DNA of 64,000 nt from Spongilla lacustris (Eukaryota > Porifera > Demospongiae > Spongillida > Spongillidae). The translations under genes were made by a program, and so were the position numbers. Under the pieces are notes generated by a model. The model did not search any database. It was given only the letters and a program-made list of their open reading frames with translations, and was not told the DNA's origin. How positions within the stretch are numbered: position 1 is the first letter of the stretch; each line of letters opens with the position of its first letter. The stretch spans positions 7,906,624 through 7,970,623 of the forward strand of contig OX442423.1 of NCBI GenBank assembly GCA_949361645.1, in the 5' to 3' direction. Shown here in pieces: positions 51,880 through 63,750 of this stretch.

Positions 51880-53056
51880 TGAGGGTGCAGCTCATCCCTA
51901 TCACTCTCAGATCTGACATTCTGAAGCAGTTGCACGAGGCTTCTGCGGGAGGGCATCTTGGAGAGGAAAAAAACTTCGTGAAAGGTTCTACTGGCCAGGT
52001 CACCAGAAAGACACTAAGAATTGGTGTAGAACCTGCAAGGAGATTGTGCAGAAAGAAAGGCCCCAGGCCACAAACCAAGAGCTCCATTAATGAACATTCG
52101 GACTGGATACCCAATGCAGATGGTTGGAATTGACTTTGTGGTACCATTGTTGGAAACAGAGATAAGGGCAACAGGTATATCCTGGTAGTAGGCGACCACT
52201 TCATGATGACTTACCCACTTCCCAATCAGGAGGCAATAACAGTGGGGAGGACACTAGTTGAGGAGTATTTTTGTCAGTATGGAGTTCCCCAGCAATTGCA
52301 TTCAGACCAAGGCTCCCAGTTTGAATCTGAATTAATATAAGACGTGTGCAAGGTCTTGGATATTAAAAAGCCCAGAACTACACCGTACCATCCATCATGT
52401 AACGGTGACATTGAAAGGTTCAACAGAACATTAGCATATATTTTGGCAACGACGCTGGAGAACCGTCCATTTTGATTGGGATAGGCACGTGAAAATGGCT
52501 CGCCCGGCATACAATACCAGTGTCCACTCAACCACAGGGTACAACCCATTTTCCCTTATGCACGGATGAAGCTGGACTACCAGTTGACCTACTGTGTGAT
52601 TCTCTGGGTCCTCAATCTGCTTCTCAATCGAAATATGCATCAGAGATACAACAGAGACTCCCCCCAGTATTTCAGAGGGTACGAGATAAGACTAACCCGC
52701 AACAACTTCGGCAAAAGTCATATTATGACAGGAAGGTGCATGAAGAGAAGCTTCATGTCAAAGGTCAACTTGTACGGTTTTACCACGTAAACAAAGATAC
52801 TGTCGAAAATTCCACAGGGGTTGGCAAGGTCCATACAAAATTGTTAAAGCAACTTTCGGATGCAACATACAGAATCAAGCATGTTTCAAAGAAGGGAAAG
52901 CGTCAAGTTGTCCACTTTGATCGTCTGAAACCGTGTCCTTCTGATGTGAGACTTGAGAGTGAGGTCATTGCTGGTGCCGAGGAGATACAAGAGGGAGACC
53001 CTGGTTCCATACAGGGTAGAACTCACTATGCTGACAAAGGGGATGAAGAAGATTAA
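51880..53056 (+). pseudogene. Gypsy integrase, interrupted
   Basis: Zinc-binding N-terminal remnant (HEASAGGHLGEEK, then a CRTCKEIVQ-like stretch) near 51930-52060. The DDE core at 52130-52440 is split by stops and frame changes (ILVVGDHF, LHSDQGSQFESELI, TTPYHPSCNGDIERFNRTL). The C-terminal frame 52520-53056 contains YDRKVHEEKLHVKGQLVRFY and RQVVHFDRLKPCPSDV, the usual integrase C-terminal/GPY-like region. Several stops make it non-functional. Confidence 0.75.
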
Positions 53057-53366
53057 GTGGTACAGGTTCAGACAAGGGAGGAGACACAATACCCTGTTGA
53101 TACTACTGCAGGAGAACCAACAACACATTAGTGCAGCTCCTGATCATGAAGATGCTTAACTGGAGTTGCAGGAGCAGGGCACGGAGGTACTTATTTGAAC
53201 CGCTCAAGTTGCTGTGTTAGAACCACACGAAGCACACAACCTGGAAGCAGATGCAGAAGAGCAGAAACGATATCCATCTAGAAGTCATAAGGAACCAGAC
53301 TCACTATGGACGTTTTCTTAAACACTAAGTGAATGCGGGACGTATTCCTTACAAGAAGGTGGACCA

Positions 53367-53480
53367 TGTAACAGACCTACTGATATGATGTCATGCGTAT
53401 TGGGTGTGGTGTCCTTTTTCTTGGTGTGCGTTGTCGTGTAACTCGTGTCCGTTGTATTGAAGTATCGCGAGACTGTTACA
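53367..53480 (+). repeat. 3' LTR of the gypsy element
   Basis: 114 bp, bounded by TGTAACAG and CTGTTACA, followed immediately by TACCCATCATC of the minisatellite. Confidence 0.9.
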
Positions 53481-54140
53481 TACCCATCATCATGGTCACC
53501 CTGTACTCATCATCATGGTCACCTTGTACTCATCATCATGGTCACCCTGTACCCATCATCATGGTCACCCTGTACCCACCATCATGGCCATCAAGTACCC
53601 ATCATCATGGCCATCCTGTATCCCTCATCATGGTCACCCTGTACCCATCATCATGGTCACCCTGTACCCATCATCATGGTCACCCTGTACCCATCATCAT
53701 GGTCACCCTGTACCCATCATCATGGTCACCCTGTACTCATCATCATGGTCACCCTGTACTCATCATCATGGTCACCCTGTACCCATCATCATGGTCACCC
53801 TGTACCCATCATCATGGTCACCCTGTACCCATCATCATGGTCACCCTGTACTCATCATCATGGTCACCTTGTACTCATCATCATGGTCACCCTGTACCCA
53901 TCATCATGGTCACCCTGTACCCATCATCATGGCCATCAAGTACCCATCATCATGGCCATCCTGTATCCCTCATCATGGTCACCCCGTACTCATCATCATG
54001 GTCACCCTGTACCCATCATCATGGTCACCCTGTACCCATCATCATGGTCACCCTGTACCCATCATCATGGTCACCCAGTACTCATCATCATGGCCACCCT
54101 GTACCCATCATCATGGTCACCCTGTACCCACCATCATGGT
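53481..54140 (-). repeat. Minisatellite, 23-bp unit, right half of the split array
   Basis: Same unit as 48563-49638 (GGTCACCCTGTACCCATCAT), with an added GGCCATCAAGTACCCATC variant. It resumes directly after the 3' LTR. Confidence 0.97.
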
Positions 54141-54204
54141 ATCTAACATTCATATCCCATACATGTACAATAGTGCATGGTGGTCACAACATAACGTTTG
54201 CAAT

Positions 54205-54520
54205 TAATGCTGCTACAGTGGTTATGCTACAGTGGTTATGCTACAGTGGTTAAGTTACAGTGGTTAAGCTACCGTGGTTAAGTTACAGTGGTTAAGCTAT
54301 AGTGGTTAAGTTACAGTGGTTAAGCTACAGTGGTTAAGCTACAGTGGTTAAGCTACAGTGGTTAAGCTACAGTGGTTAAGCTACAGTGGTTAAGCTACAG
54401 TGGTTAAGCTACAGTGGTTAAGCTACAGTGGTTATGCTATAGTGGTTAAGCTACTGTGGTTAAGCTACAGTGGTTAAGCTTCAGTGGTTAAGCTACAGTG
54501 GTTAAGCTACAGTGGTTATG
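54205..54520. repeat. Minisatellite, 14-bp unit
   Basis: About 22 copies of TAAGCTACAGTGGT with TATG and TTAC variants. Confidence 0.96.
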
Positions 54521-55678
54521 CACCATCCATGCGCCCAGATAGGCACATCACTAGCCAAGCCTGACCACTTACATGAGCTAGTGTTGGGATTGAGTCTATG
54601 AGATTTTTATAAGTTATACGCTGTGTGAACTGAATAAATTTACAGCGTGTGGCATAGCGTAGGAATGGTAAGCACTACACACACACATGGCATACACATG
54701 TATGTTACGTGTACATGACTGCTACTGTGCGTACGTTATCAAAGAAACATACCTCCAGTGAAGACGTTTTGCCCACACAAGTGCTTGTCTCACCAGAAGA
54801 CTGTGGAAGGAAACCACTCATAATGGAAACCTCTCATAATGGAGAAGACCTCTCATAATGGAGACCTCTCATAATGGCCATGTACATGTACATGTATACT
54901 GCTGACCAGACATGCACCTTGGTATATGAGGGAATTCAGTGATCAGGTGACGCGGCCAATCCACGACGCCGACGTGACGCGTCAAAAATTTGGGTGACGT
55001 CGACATGGCGTGATCAAATTTTTTTAATAATCGTCCCGTTTTTTTTTTCTGTATAAAATCGACTGCCTTTTGCTCTCAGAATCACTTTTAAACATGGCAA
55101 CTCCCCCAGCGAAGCGTTTCAAATTCAAGAGCCAAGCCGAATGGGCTGCTTCACCGAAATGTTCAATAAAGAGTTTGTATTTTTTATTCTTGAGTGATGT
55201 AAATTAGTGCTTGTACCACGGACCACGCAACTACTTGTTGATGCCAACGTGACGCGACGCATCACCAAATTGATCGATGCAGCACGTGACGTGTCAAAAC
55301 AACACTGAGGGAATTGAACACGCATGGTGCAGAGTGATACTGCAACAGTAATCCAAGTCCATTCATACATACATGAAGGACAAATACATGCACATGAATA
55401 CCTAGTAGGCTACTAGTACAGCTGTAACCAATGCCCCCACAACAGTACACACCCACAAGTGACACACCCCTGAACAAATCATACACACAGACACCACACC
55501 ATGCACACATGCACATGCATCTCCACACAACACACCCCCGTAACAGTGTCGTAAATTCTCTCTTCTGCTTCTTCAGTATGCCCACACTTCTGGAGCACAG
55601 CAGTTGTCTGGCAAGCAGCATCTCTGAATAGAGGGAGGCCAAATTAAAGCAAATGTAGATTGAAAGTGTAGAATGGAG
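54521..55678. other. No gene recognised
   Basis: Includes a small repeat of CCTCTCATAATGGAGA near 54830-54870 and related CGTGACGCG-type stretches near 54945-55010 and 55245-55295. No supported coding region. Confidence 0.4.
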
Positions 55679-55998
55679 GGTGGGAGGGAAGGATGGATGG
55701 ATGGATGGAGGGAGGGAGGGAGGGAGGGAGGGAGGGAGGGAGGGAGGGAGGGAGGGAGGGAGGGAGGGAGGGGGGAGGGAGGGAGGGAGGGAGGGAGGGA
55801 GGGAGGGAGGGAGGGAGGGAGGGAGGGAGGGAGGGAGGGAGGGAGGGAGGGAGGGAGGGAGGGAGGGAGGGAGGGAGGGAGGGAGGGAGGGAGGGAGGGA
55901 GGGAGGGAGGGAGGGAGGGAGGGAGGGAGGGAGGGAGGGAGGGAGGGAGGGAGGGAGGGAGGGAGGGAGGGAGGGAGGGAGGGTGGGAGGGAGGGAGC
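55678..55998. repeat. (GGGA)n microsatellite, about 300 bp
   Basis: Nearly pure GGGA on the plus strand with a few ATGG units at the left and one GGGGG interruption near 55770. It lies just beyond the predicted 3' end of the minus-strand receptor gene. Confidence 0.98.
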
Positions 55999-56014
55999 TA
56001 GGAGGAGGAGATAA

Positions 56015-58190
56015 TTATAATGCATCATATTCATCTTCAATGCTGATGTTTTGTTGCTGATTCCAAACAGGAAGACCTAGTATGAATATAACTTGAGGCT
56101 GCTCCTTTCCCACAGTAAAAAACAAGTCTGTGTACACTGTACATGCTGCTCTTGGAAGGCCATGAAGCCAAGTAAACAGTATAGTATATAGAGGAGTATA
56201 TGGGAGTATAAGGGAGTGTATAGAGGAGTTTATAGGAGTCTATACACATAGGAGTATACACATGTAGGAGTATATGGATAATTAACAAATGCAAGTGCCC
56301 CAACTCTATATTATACTACAACATTCAACATTCCACACCTAGACACCCTAATTGTGTGTGCCAATGCTTGTTGTACTACTAAGCGGCAAGGATGCAAACC
56401 ACAGCATTGGTGACCACTCATACGTTGCATAGGAGCAAAGGAGGGATATGGAGGAGATGGGGAGGAGGGGTATGGAGATGGGGAGGAGGGGTATGGAGAT
56501 GGGGAGGAGGGGTATGGAGATGGGGAGGTGAACATAATAGCACACAGCCTACACATGCAGTGTGAATGACTGGTACACGTGGTGTACATGTACATGTGTA
56601 CATGTACACATGTGAATGACTGGTACACGTGTACATGTACATGTGTACATGTACATGTGTACATGTACACATGTACATGTACACATGTACATGTACACAT
56701 GTACATGTACACATGTACATGTACACATGTACATGTACATGTGTACATGTACACGTGTACACATGCACATGTACCTGTACAAACATGACAGAATGCCTCT
56801 GTTGTAACAGAGACACCATATACAGCTGCTGACCTGGTCTATCATGTGTACAACCAACCACATATGCATAACCTTCCCTGTCCCACCTCCTCCTCCTCTT
56901 CCCCATCTCCTCCTCCTCTTCCCCATCTCCTCCTCCTCTTCCCCATCTCCTCCTCCTCTTCCCCATCTCCTCCTCTTCCCCATCTCATCCATCTTCCCAC
57001 ACTTTCCAATATCCAATCACTTTCAGTTTCATGTACACATAGCTTTCAGAATGCACTACAATGCACAATCTGTTTGGAAACACCATATCTAAAGGAATGC
57101 ATGGTTATATATACACACGCACCCAGGATGATACAGTGACTGGCAATTGCAAGTAGAGACAGCTCACTGGGTAGCTGGGATGCCCCTCCTTTTCCACAGG
57201 TGCCCTCCCCTTCACTAACCTCCCTCTCCCCATCCTCCCCTTCACTATTCTCCCTCTCCCCTCCCCCCCACCACATCACCCACCCTCCCCTCATGGCGGC
57301 ATCGTTGTGATAAGAAGTGGAAGGTCACAATGGAAGCCTCACATAACACACACATGTAGTAAGGCTATTGCAGGCTACACATTACCCATTCCTGGAAAGA
57401 CTTACTGTTCTTTGGTAAAAGTGGCATTGCTTACACCAAGCACATTTCCTTAAAAAATGGGAAAACGATGAATCACTTATAATACATTGCGCGTGTTCTC
57501 GAGGTAGCTACTTGTAGCTCTGAATGCAGAGGCACAGTAGCTTAAGTGTTAAGTCTCACACCAGCACATTCTCACACCACCACTTTAGGTTTCAGAACTC
57601 ACTTTTCATTTTCAACAGGACGATTAGAGTTATCAATATGGCAACACATAGGAAGGTAGCCATGGCAACAAGTACTCCAATCAAGAGTGGAATCAAGATG
57701 GAGACAGAGTTGCTAACTGGGCCTGTAAGAGAGGGAATAGTAAGGTAGGGTGGAAGTGGTGATGGTTGTATTAGTGGTGATGGTGGTGTTAGTGTGGTGT
57801 TGGGGATCACAGTGATAACCTTTAGTTACTCAACTCACTTCTATCAGTGATGGTGCCAACTTGAGATGATGATGGGAGTGGCCCTACATGGTGTGTTGTG
57901 TGGGTGTGGTGTGATTGGTGTGGTGTGTGTGGAGACCACATGTCAAATAGTGATTGGTGTGTGAGAGGAAAAAGAGTGTGGTTGTTGACACATGTGTACA
58001 ACAAAGGTGTGAAACATGTAACAAAACATTGCCCATCAATGTGCTGGACCAAAAGCTATGAATTGCAACAGAGCAGTCCCAACACAATACGCATGTAGTA
58101 CCCCTCCCTTCCTCCCTCCCTCCTCCTCCCTACCCCTCCCTCCCAACAAATGATAGTCAACTCTTGAGATGCCAGGAGGTGCATGGGAGG

Positions 58191-58251
<61 letters not shown>

Positions 58252-60368
58252 TTGTGTGTGTGTGTGTGTGATATGTGTGGTGTGTATGTGTGTGGTACAT
58301 TGTATGTGTGGTGTGTGGTGTGTGGGTGTTGTAGTGTTCATATCAATATCAACGTGCACACATGGTGCATAACCAGTACATGCATGCAGTTTATTAAATA
58401 TGGTAATGTTTCGTACCTCCCTGCTCGGGATAAACACTGAGGTTCATAGGGACACCCAGAGATCCAATGTGGACCCATCCTCCTCCCAGTCCACCACTGA
58501 GATGTTGTAGCAGTCCACAGAGAACTCTGTTCTTATCACACCCTTGGCTGTCTCGTTCACTCTGGGTACCATCTGGCATACCACTTTTTCTGACTTCTCC
58601 AGGCACACAGCACACCCCCTTGCTTGGGTACCCTCAGCAAAGAAGCAGGTCACATTCAACTGGTGGTCACTACCAGTTATGGTCGATGACTGGACATCAG
58701 TTGTGTCTGTAAACAGGTCGTAAGTTGTGACAGACATGTGACAGTCATGTGACAGACATGTACATGTAAGTCTGCACACTACACTCACACACTAGCAGTG
58801 AGATATTTGAACTTTGCACTACAGAGTTAAATCCACTGATGGCAATGACGTATTTTGTATCTGTGCGAAGGCCTGCAGTTGCATTAATGACAAGCTCCAC
58901 CCACTGCTCATCGCTGCCAGAAAGATATGGTGGCAGGTTTAGAATGAGCGCACTGAGCAGATCCTGCAGCTGTATATGGTAGCCTTGGGTGGTGAAATTA
59001 GCACAGCTAAACATTGACTGCAATGATGTTGGTATAGTGATGAGGTAATGTGATTGTGATGATGTGATGGTGGTATAATGTGATGGTGGTGATGAGGTGG
59101 GTGATAGTGGTGATGAGGTGGGTGATAGTGGTGATGAGGTGGGTGATAGTGGTGATGAGGTGGGTGATAGTGGTGATGAGGTGGGTGATAGTGGTGATGA
59201 GGTGGGTGATAGTGGTGATGAGGTGGGTGATGAGGTGATGAGGTGGGTGATAGTGGTGATGAGGTGGGTGATAGTGGTGATGAGGTGGGTAATGGTGGAG
59301 AGTGATGGCAGATGGTGAAGGGAGATCATTAGCAGTGCCAGTACAGTGTTCAAAGCACACTCACCTTGATCAGAATGTGAATGCTAACATTAGGGGTTAA
59401 ATATACCACACTTGTTGCATTGGTGAGTACTGGGACTAATGCAATTAAGAGGAAGTCTTATTATAGCACATGCTTGATACACGCCCCCTCACCCTCTGGT
59501 ATGCTGCTGGCCACAAGACCTCCCGGGTCACTCTCTCCAGCTGCATCCACAGCCAACACTGCAAACTGGTACAAGTGGCATGGGTTGCCTTGGCTGTGGT
59601 GATACAGGTAGCTTGTGTTTCCACTGCCCACGATGACGTCCAAGATGTCACTTTGTTCCGTCGGATCTGTCACGTGCACCCTGTACCACGGGTAAACACC
59701 AGGAACGGTGATGGAAGCATTCCAGGATATCTCTAACTGCAGTTCTCCCAACGCACGGGCGCGTACGTTCGTGGGCGGAGATGGACGATCTATGCATAGT
59801 CATAGCGTATATTTAAATTACGAAATTTTCCACGTTTCTAAGGTTTCTCACCGTATACGATTAGGGAGGCTCGTAAACTTTGCACACTGAGATTTGTACT
59901 CAGCGCGCACTGAACAGTAGTCCCATTGGTTCGGTTTATTGCCACAATGTATAGCGTAGACTGCACTGCAGCTGTAACGTTGTATGTAGTTACGTTGATG
60001 CCGTTTCCTCTTAAAAAGTCTGCGTCCTGAGGCCAGATTCTAACGTAGGTGTTCGGTAGGGTGACGTACCAGCGCACGTCTTCGCTATTCACTAGCCTAT
60101 TGATTGTACAATTGAACGCAGCTGTAGAATTGATGGGAGCCGGCATCGTTTGACCTGGCCCGAGTATTCCCGTGGCATCTGCTCCGTTCACTGTAAGTAT
60201 GAGTACGTATAGGGCTAACTTGAGCAGAATTTCTCGCGCTTCTACTTGGATCACCCCCCCCCCCCCCCCCCTCTGAATTGTAGTCACGTTTCTCTCACCT
60301 GTGCCGCCACAGTGTAGAACGACCAGCAAAAATAGAACCGTCAACTGCATCTGAACGTACGCGGACAA
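56015..60368 (-). CDS. Ig/FN3 transmembrane receptor, nine exons (frame break before TM)
   Basis: Predicted cell-surface receptor. Exons: 60368-60299 (signal peptide; MQLTVLFLLVVLHCGG), 60190-59852 (V-type Ig: FNC, RWYV, TTVQC), 59789-59493 (FN3: SPPTNVRARALGELQLEISW), 59435-59365, 59017-58789, 58706-58417 (Cys-rich: NVTCFFAEG, GCAVCLE, VDCYNISVVDWEEDG), 57883-57839 (stalk), 57722-57603 (TM: ILIPLLIGVLVAMATFLC) and 56076-56015 (tail ending ISIEDEYDAL). Splice sites are GT-AG and phases agree, except in the sixth exon. There the incoming frame stops at 58446-58444 after DLWVSL, but the outgoing phase needs the neighbouring frame. One missing base would explain it. If real, a secreted 422-residue protein results. 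The last exon is the least certain. Ligand unknown. Confidence 0.7.
56440..56535. repeat. 21-bp tandem repeat
   Basis: About four copies of GTATGGAGATGGGGAGGAGGG, in the last intron of the receptor gene. Confidence 0.9.
56578..56780. repeat. Alternating ACATGTAC/GTACACATG repeat
   Basis: Self-complementary tract of ACATGT and GTACAC words (CATGTACATGTGTACATGTA and similar), alternating purine and pyrimidine over nearly 200 bases. It could form cruciform or Z-type structures. It lies in the last intron of the receptor gene. Confidence 0.9.
56880..56998. repeat. CTTCCCCATCTCCTCCTC tandem repeat
   Basis: About six copies of an 18-bp pyrimidine-rich unit, some shortened. Confidence 0.92.
58193..58270. 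repeat. (GT)n microsatellite
   Basis: Nearly pure GT repeat in an intron of the receptor gene. Confidence 0.97.
59085..59295. repeat. Minisatellite, 21-bp unit
   Basis: About ten copies of GGTGATGAGGTGGGTGATAGT, in the intron between receptor exons 59435-59365 and 59017-58789. It stretches that intron to about 350 bases, while the gene's first introns are near 60-110. Confidence 0.95.
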
Positions 60369-61265
60369 AGTAGAAGAAAGTACTAAAAAAAATCTAGAGA
60401 ATAATTGATAATACTTCTATCGCGCGCACGCGTCGTACGTAAGTAGTATACGTACAATTACAAATACATGCAGTAAACCGATCTGTTAGGGAGCTGGAAA
60501 TAATTAATATTCATTAACATGAATTTTATAAATGTGGCTGGCGGTGTGCCTGAGATGCTTGGCCAAAAGATCAGATTAATTATCTCAATCTAGATATGAA
60601 GGCTATTTCCCCATGCATGCGCGCGATGCGCAAGTTATGTATAGAGCACAGAACATAGCTAGGCACACGCATCCTGGCTTGTTTTCCGGACAGCCTAATA
60701 ATATATGCTCAAGTCAAGATGACTACTTAGCGAACAGTTGCACTTGAACTCAACGCCTACACATAACATATTTATACAAGAGTATTTAAATCTATGCATG
60801 CATGATATGTAAGGCAACATCCGGTGTGACGTGTACACTTGTGTACACTTGGTCCAGTTTAGCTAAACTGTACTGATCTACAAGTGTACACAATATATAG
60901 TGGTTAATTTACCCGAGCAGCACTGCACTGCTCGATAACGAGTGACGTGACATGGGCGATTAGATCTGCAATAGAAGCACACACTGTCGGATGCTCAGCT
61001 GAACCCATGCAAGTAACAGTACGCTTTAATGAACGTTTTGAAATAACTTACTCATGCGTGAAACACAACGGTATCGCCAACATTCTGGCGGTTACAACCT
61101 ACAACCATTTCCCTCCCTTTTCGTCCCCACACCATGCAGGGAAATTAAATAGCTTTTTGTTTTTGGACAGATCTCACCTTCTTTTTGCACTACTTATCAA
61201 CGCCACCGATATACCCCGGACGATGCGGGAATTATGATTTGACACCGAATATTTGACCGACGTAT
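60369..61265. other. 5' flank of the receptor gene; small palindromes, no gene
   Basis: CAGTTTAGCTAAACTG (60855-60870) is a perfect 16-base palindrome, flanked by GTGTACACTTG (60841-60851) and its complement CAAGTGTACAC at about 60881. No coding region is supported, and no promoter element is claimed. Confidence 0.5.
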
Positions 61266-61266
61266 T

Positions 61267-61897
61267 ACCGCGTTTACACGACGATGGCGCGGTACGGAAC
61301 GGCTCAGCATGGTACAGTACGGCACGGTTATCGAGTAACGTTTATACGCGTTTGTGGCTATGTGGTATAGAATGGTTTTTTAAAAGCAATTCCGTAATTA
61401 ACTACAATCATTGCCAGAAATCAAAATGGATAACTTGTTTACAACGTTCCGTGCAATCGAGAAAAGGAGGCATCAGACTGATCAGAGGCACAGAAGAAGG
61501 AGAGCGATTATATTTTCTCGTTTTTCTCGTAACATACACAATTTTATGGCAACGGTCATCCAATACACCTCAAATGGCCTCAGTACCGATCTTGTTGTAC
61601 ACCAATTGATTTTTTTACAGCTTTCCAGTTGCACTTGTATCGATTCTACTCCCCAAATCTTTATCAGCCGTTTGTTTCGTCCAATCCGCCATTTTAATAC
61701 TATGGAAACCAGTTATACGCATGCTCAATTGCTATCATATCCCGATCTACCACAATCGAGCCGTGCCGTGCCGGGTTATTGCAACAGTGCTGGCTCGGCA
61801 CGGTACGGCACGGTTTTGACAGGGTTAACACGTCAAATTTTAACCGAGCCGTACCGTATCGTGCTGGCACGGAAAACTTGTGTCGTGTAAACGAGGT
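61267..61897. mobile_element. Terminal-inverted-repeat element, about 630 bp
   Basis: Ends ACCGCGTTTACACGAC (61267-61282) and GTCGTGTAAACGAGGT (61882-61897) form a 16-bp inverted repeat with one mismatch. TA at both borders may be the target duplication. Subterminal parts on both sides are rich in GTACCGTGCC/GGCACGGTAC words. An internal frame (61411-61890) has a basic segment (RRHQTDQRHRRRRA) but no recognised transposase, so the element is probably non-autonomous. Confidence 0.75.
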
Positions 61898-63750
61898 ATA
61901 AGCAAATTCTACACCTTAATTTGATTAAGTTTACCCATATATAATTAAAACTGGATTATCTACCTAAAACAACTAGTTGACATTAGGCAATCTACTTAAA
62001 CATGTGAGACCACAATGTACTGAAACAGTTTAATAAACAACACAATGTCTTCACATGTATGAATCATATAAGTGTGCATGGACACGTATGCTATAAAACT
62101 GTTTGCGTGATTAAAAAAAATCATTTTCAGACCATGTGCATATGATTAAAGGTCTGCCTTCAAGTTATTCAGTTGAAGTGTTATCAGCCCAGGTGTACAT
62201 GTCAGTACACATCCAAAAATGTAGGCTTGAGCCGAAATATATCCCTGCATTCATGGTACTCACGATCACACCTACATTATGTATCAGGCTATCATGGGGA
62301 AGCACTTCTTGTCCAACTTGTAAAGGGGTTTGCAAAAGGGCACTACCATACACCATCATGCAACGTTGTGGATACAAGTGCAGTTAATGCTTTGATGAAC
62401 TATACTTTTCAGAATTGTGCAACTGAGACGAATCTAGCTCTGATGACATAATAATTCAGGCTGCAAAGGAAGCACTGCTGAGTGAGAGTTTGGATATGGT
62501 TGGACCACATCACTGAAAGAAGCTAGTAAGTATTATTTGCAATCAAACATGTAGAGCTGCAAAACCTGCTGTAGCCGGAAAAAGAAAGTGTACAGCTACC
62601 AATTAATTAAAGCTGTATCAAAAAAGTGCATGAACACGTACATGTAAATATTCTTGTGGAGCAACTTGTGGGTTGCTGGAGTATGATGGTGATGATTGAC
62701 CTTTGGGCATAGCATGTGACTTGTGCAATATGTGGTACTGTGCCTGATTCGACGGCCTTATTGATGTACCTACATCAGAAACGTACACTGATTACAGCAT
62801 GTGAGATTGTCTTTTTGTATATTTGTTTTGAAATTTCCCTACTAGTTTAAAAGTATGATAAACCCGTGTTAGTATACATTTTAAAATAAATAAATGAAAT
62901 TACAGCAAGGAGCTAGAAGGTCAGCTACTGGCCATCATTCGATTGAGTGCAATCTTCTACTGATCGACTGGTTTTGGCCGTCCAGTATCCAATATGCAAA
63001 ATGCAAATCACGGTACTCGCGTGTTAGTTATAATTCATTTTAAAGGTATATTAAAACCTGGATTGACCCTAACCCTAACCCTAAGATTACATTACAACTA
63101 TAATTATATTCACCGACGTCATGCGCGTCTTACATCACTATGTATGTTGCTATAAATATACACCGCGTAACGAGGAAAGAAGGCGGTGTTAAACGCTCAC
63201 GTGTGCTTATTTATAGCAACTTATTATGTTCGTATACACCCCAACATACATAGGGAGGACCGCGGAATAGTTTAATTTGATATGACGCAATGGTGTTAGT
63301 ATGAACCTGTATGCATGAATGTATATGTATTAGCTTAGATGCAGTCATAAAATTAAATGACGCAATGTTAAATCCCGACCCCTAGCCCGAGTGGCGTTGA
63401 CATTACAATCACCTCATATAATAAATCATATCCCATCCTGATGTACAAATGTGCGAGTAGCTGCGGGAGAAATATGGGGAAGTGATTGCGACTTCGAGGC
63501 TCACTCACGCTTGGAATGGAGAAGTGCATGCTTTTTAAAATTGGGGGGAGGGGGATGACTGATGGGGCGGGGTTTCCCTATATAGAGCTAAAGAATGTTT
63601 GTCTGCTATATTTCAAATAATAATCACTTTCGTTTTATATTATGAAGTGCAAAGCTTTCATTTGTTATGATCCATTTTTTAAAAAACAAGCTACGTACGT
63701 ATTGCGTAAATGATGCTATTGTTAGAGTGTGCCACACCCTTATTTCTGTC
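61898..63750. other. No gene recognised
   Basis: AT-rich flank. It holds a telomere-like motif at 63067-63084 and short frames without domains. Confidence 0.4.
63067..63084. repeat. Short telomere-like motif
   Basis: Three perfect copies of CCCTAA, internal to the window. Confidence 0.9.

Larger units (their letters stand above)
49640..53480 (+). mobile_element. Ty3/gypsy element with very short LTRs, Pol partly deleted
   Basis: The LTRs are 49640-49764 and 53367-53480, near-identical apart from an 11-base insertion in the first. The 3' LTR begins TGTAACAG and ends CTGTTACA. Order inside: gag (about 49780-50430, with FSGNEDWSTWIRKFMSLAEL), a damaged zinc knuckle (CFRCGRVGH, final Cys absent) near 50550, protease (VDTGAGVTVI) near 50715, a short RT N-terminal piece near 51590-51740, integrase (about 51880-52440) and its C-terminal region to 53056. 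The RT palm and RNase H are missing between about 51740 and 51800. The element sits inside a 23-bp minisatellite; TACT and TACC at the two junctions could be the target duplication. Confidence 0.88.
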
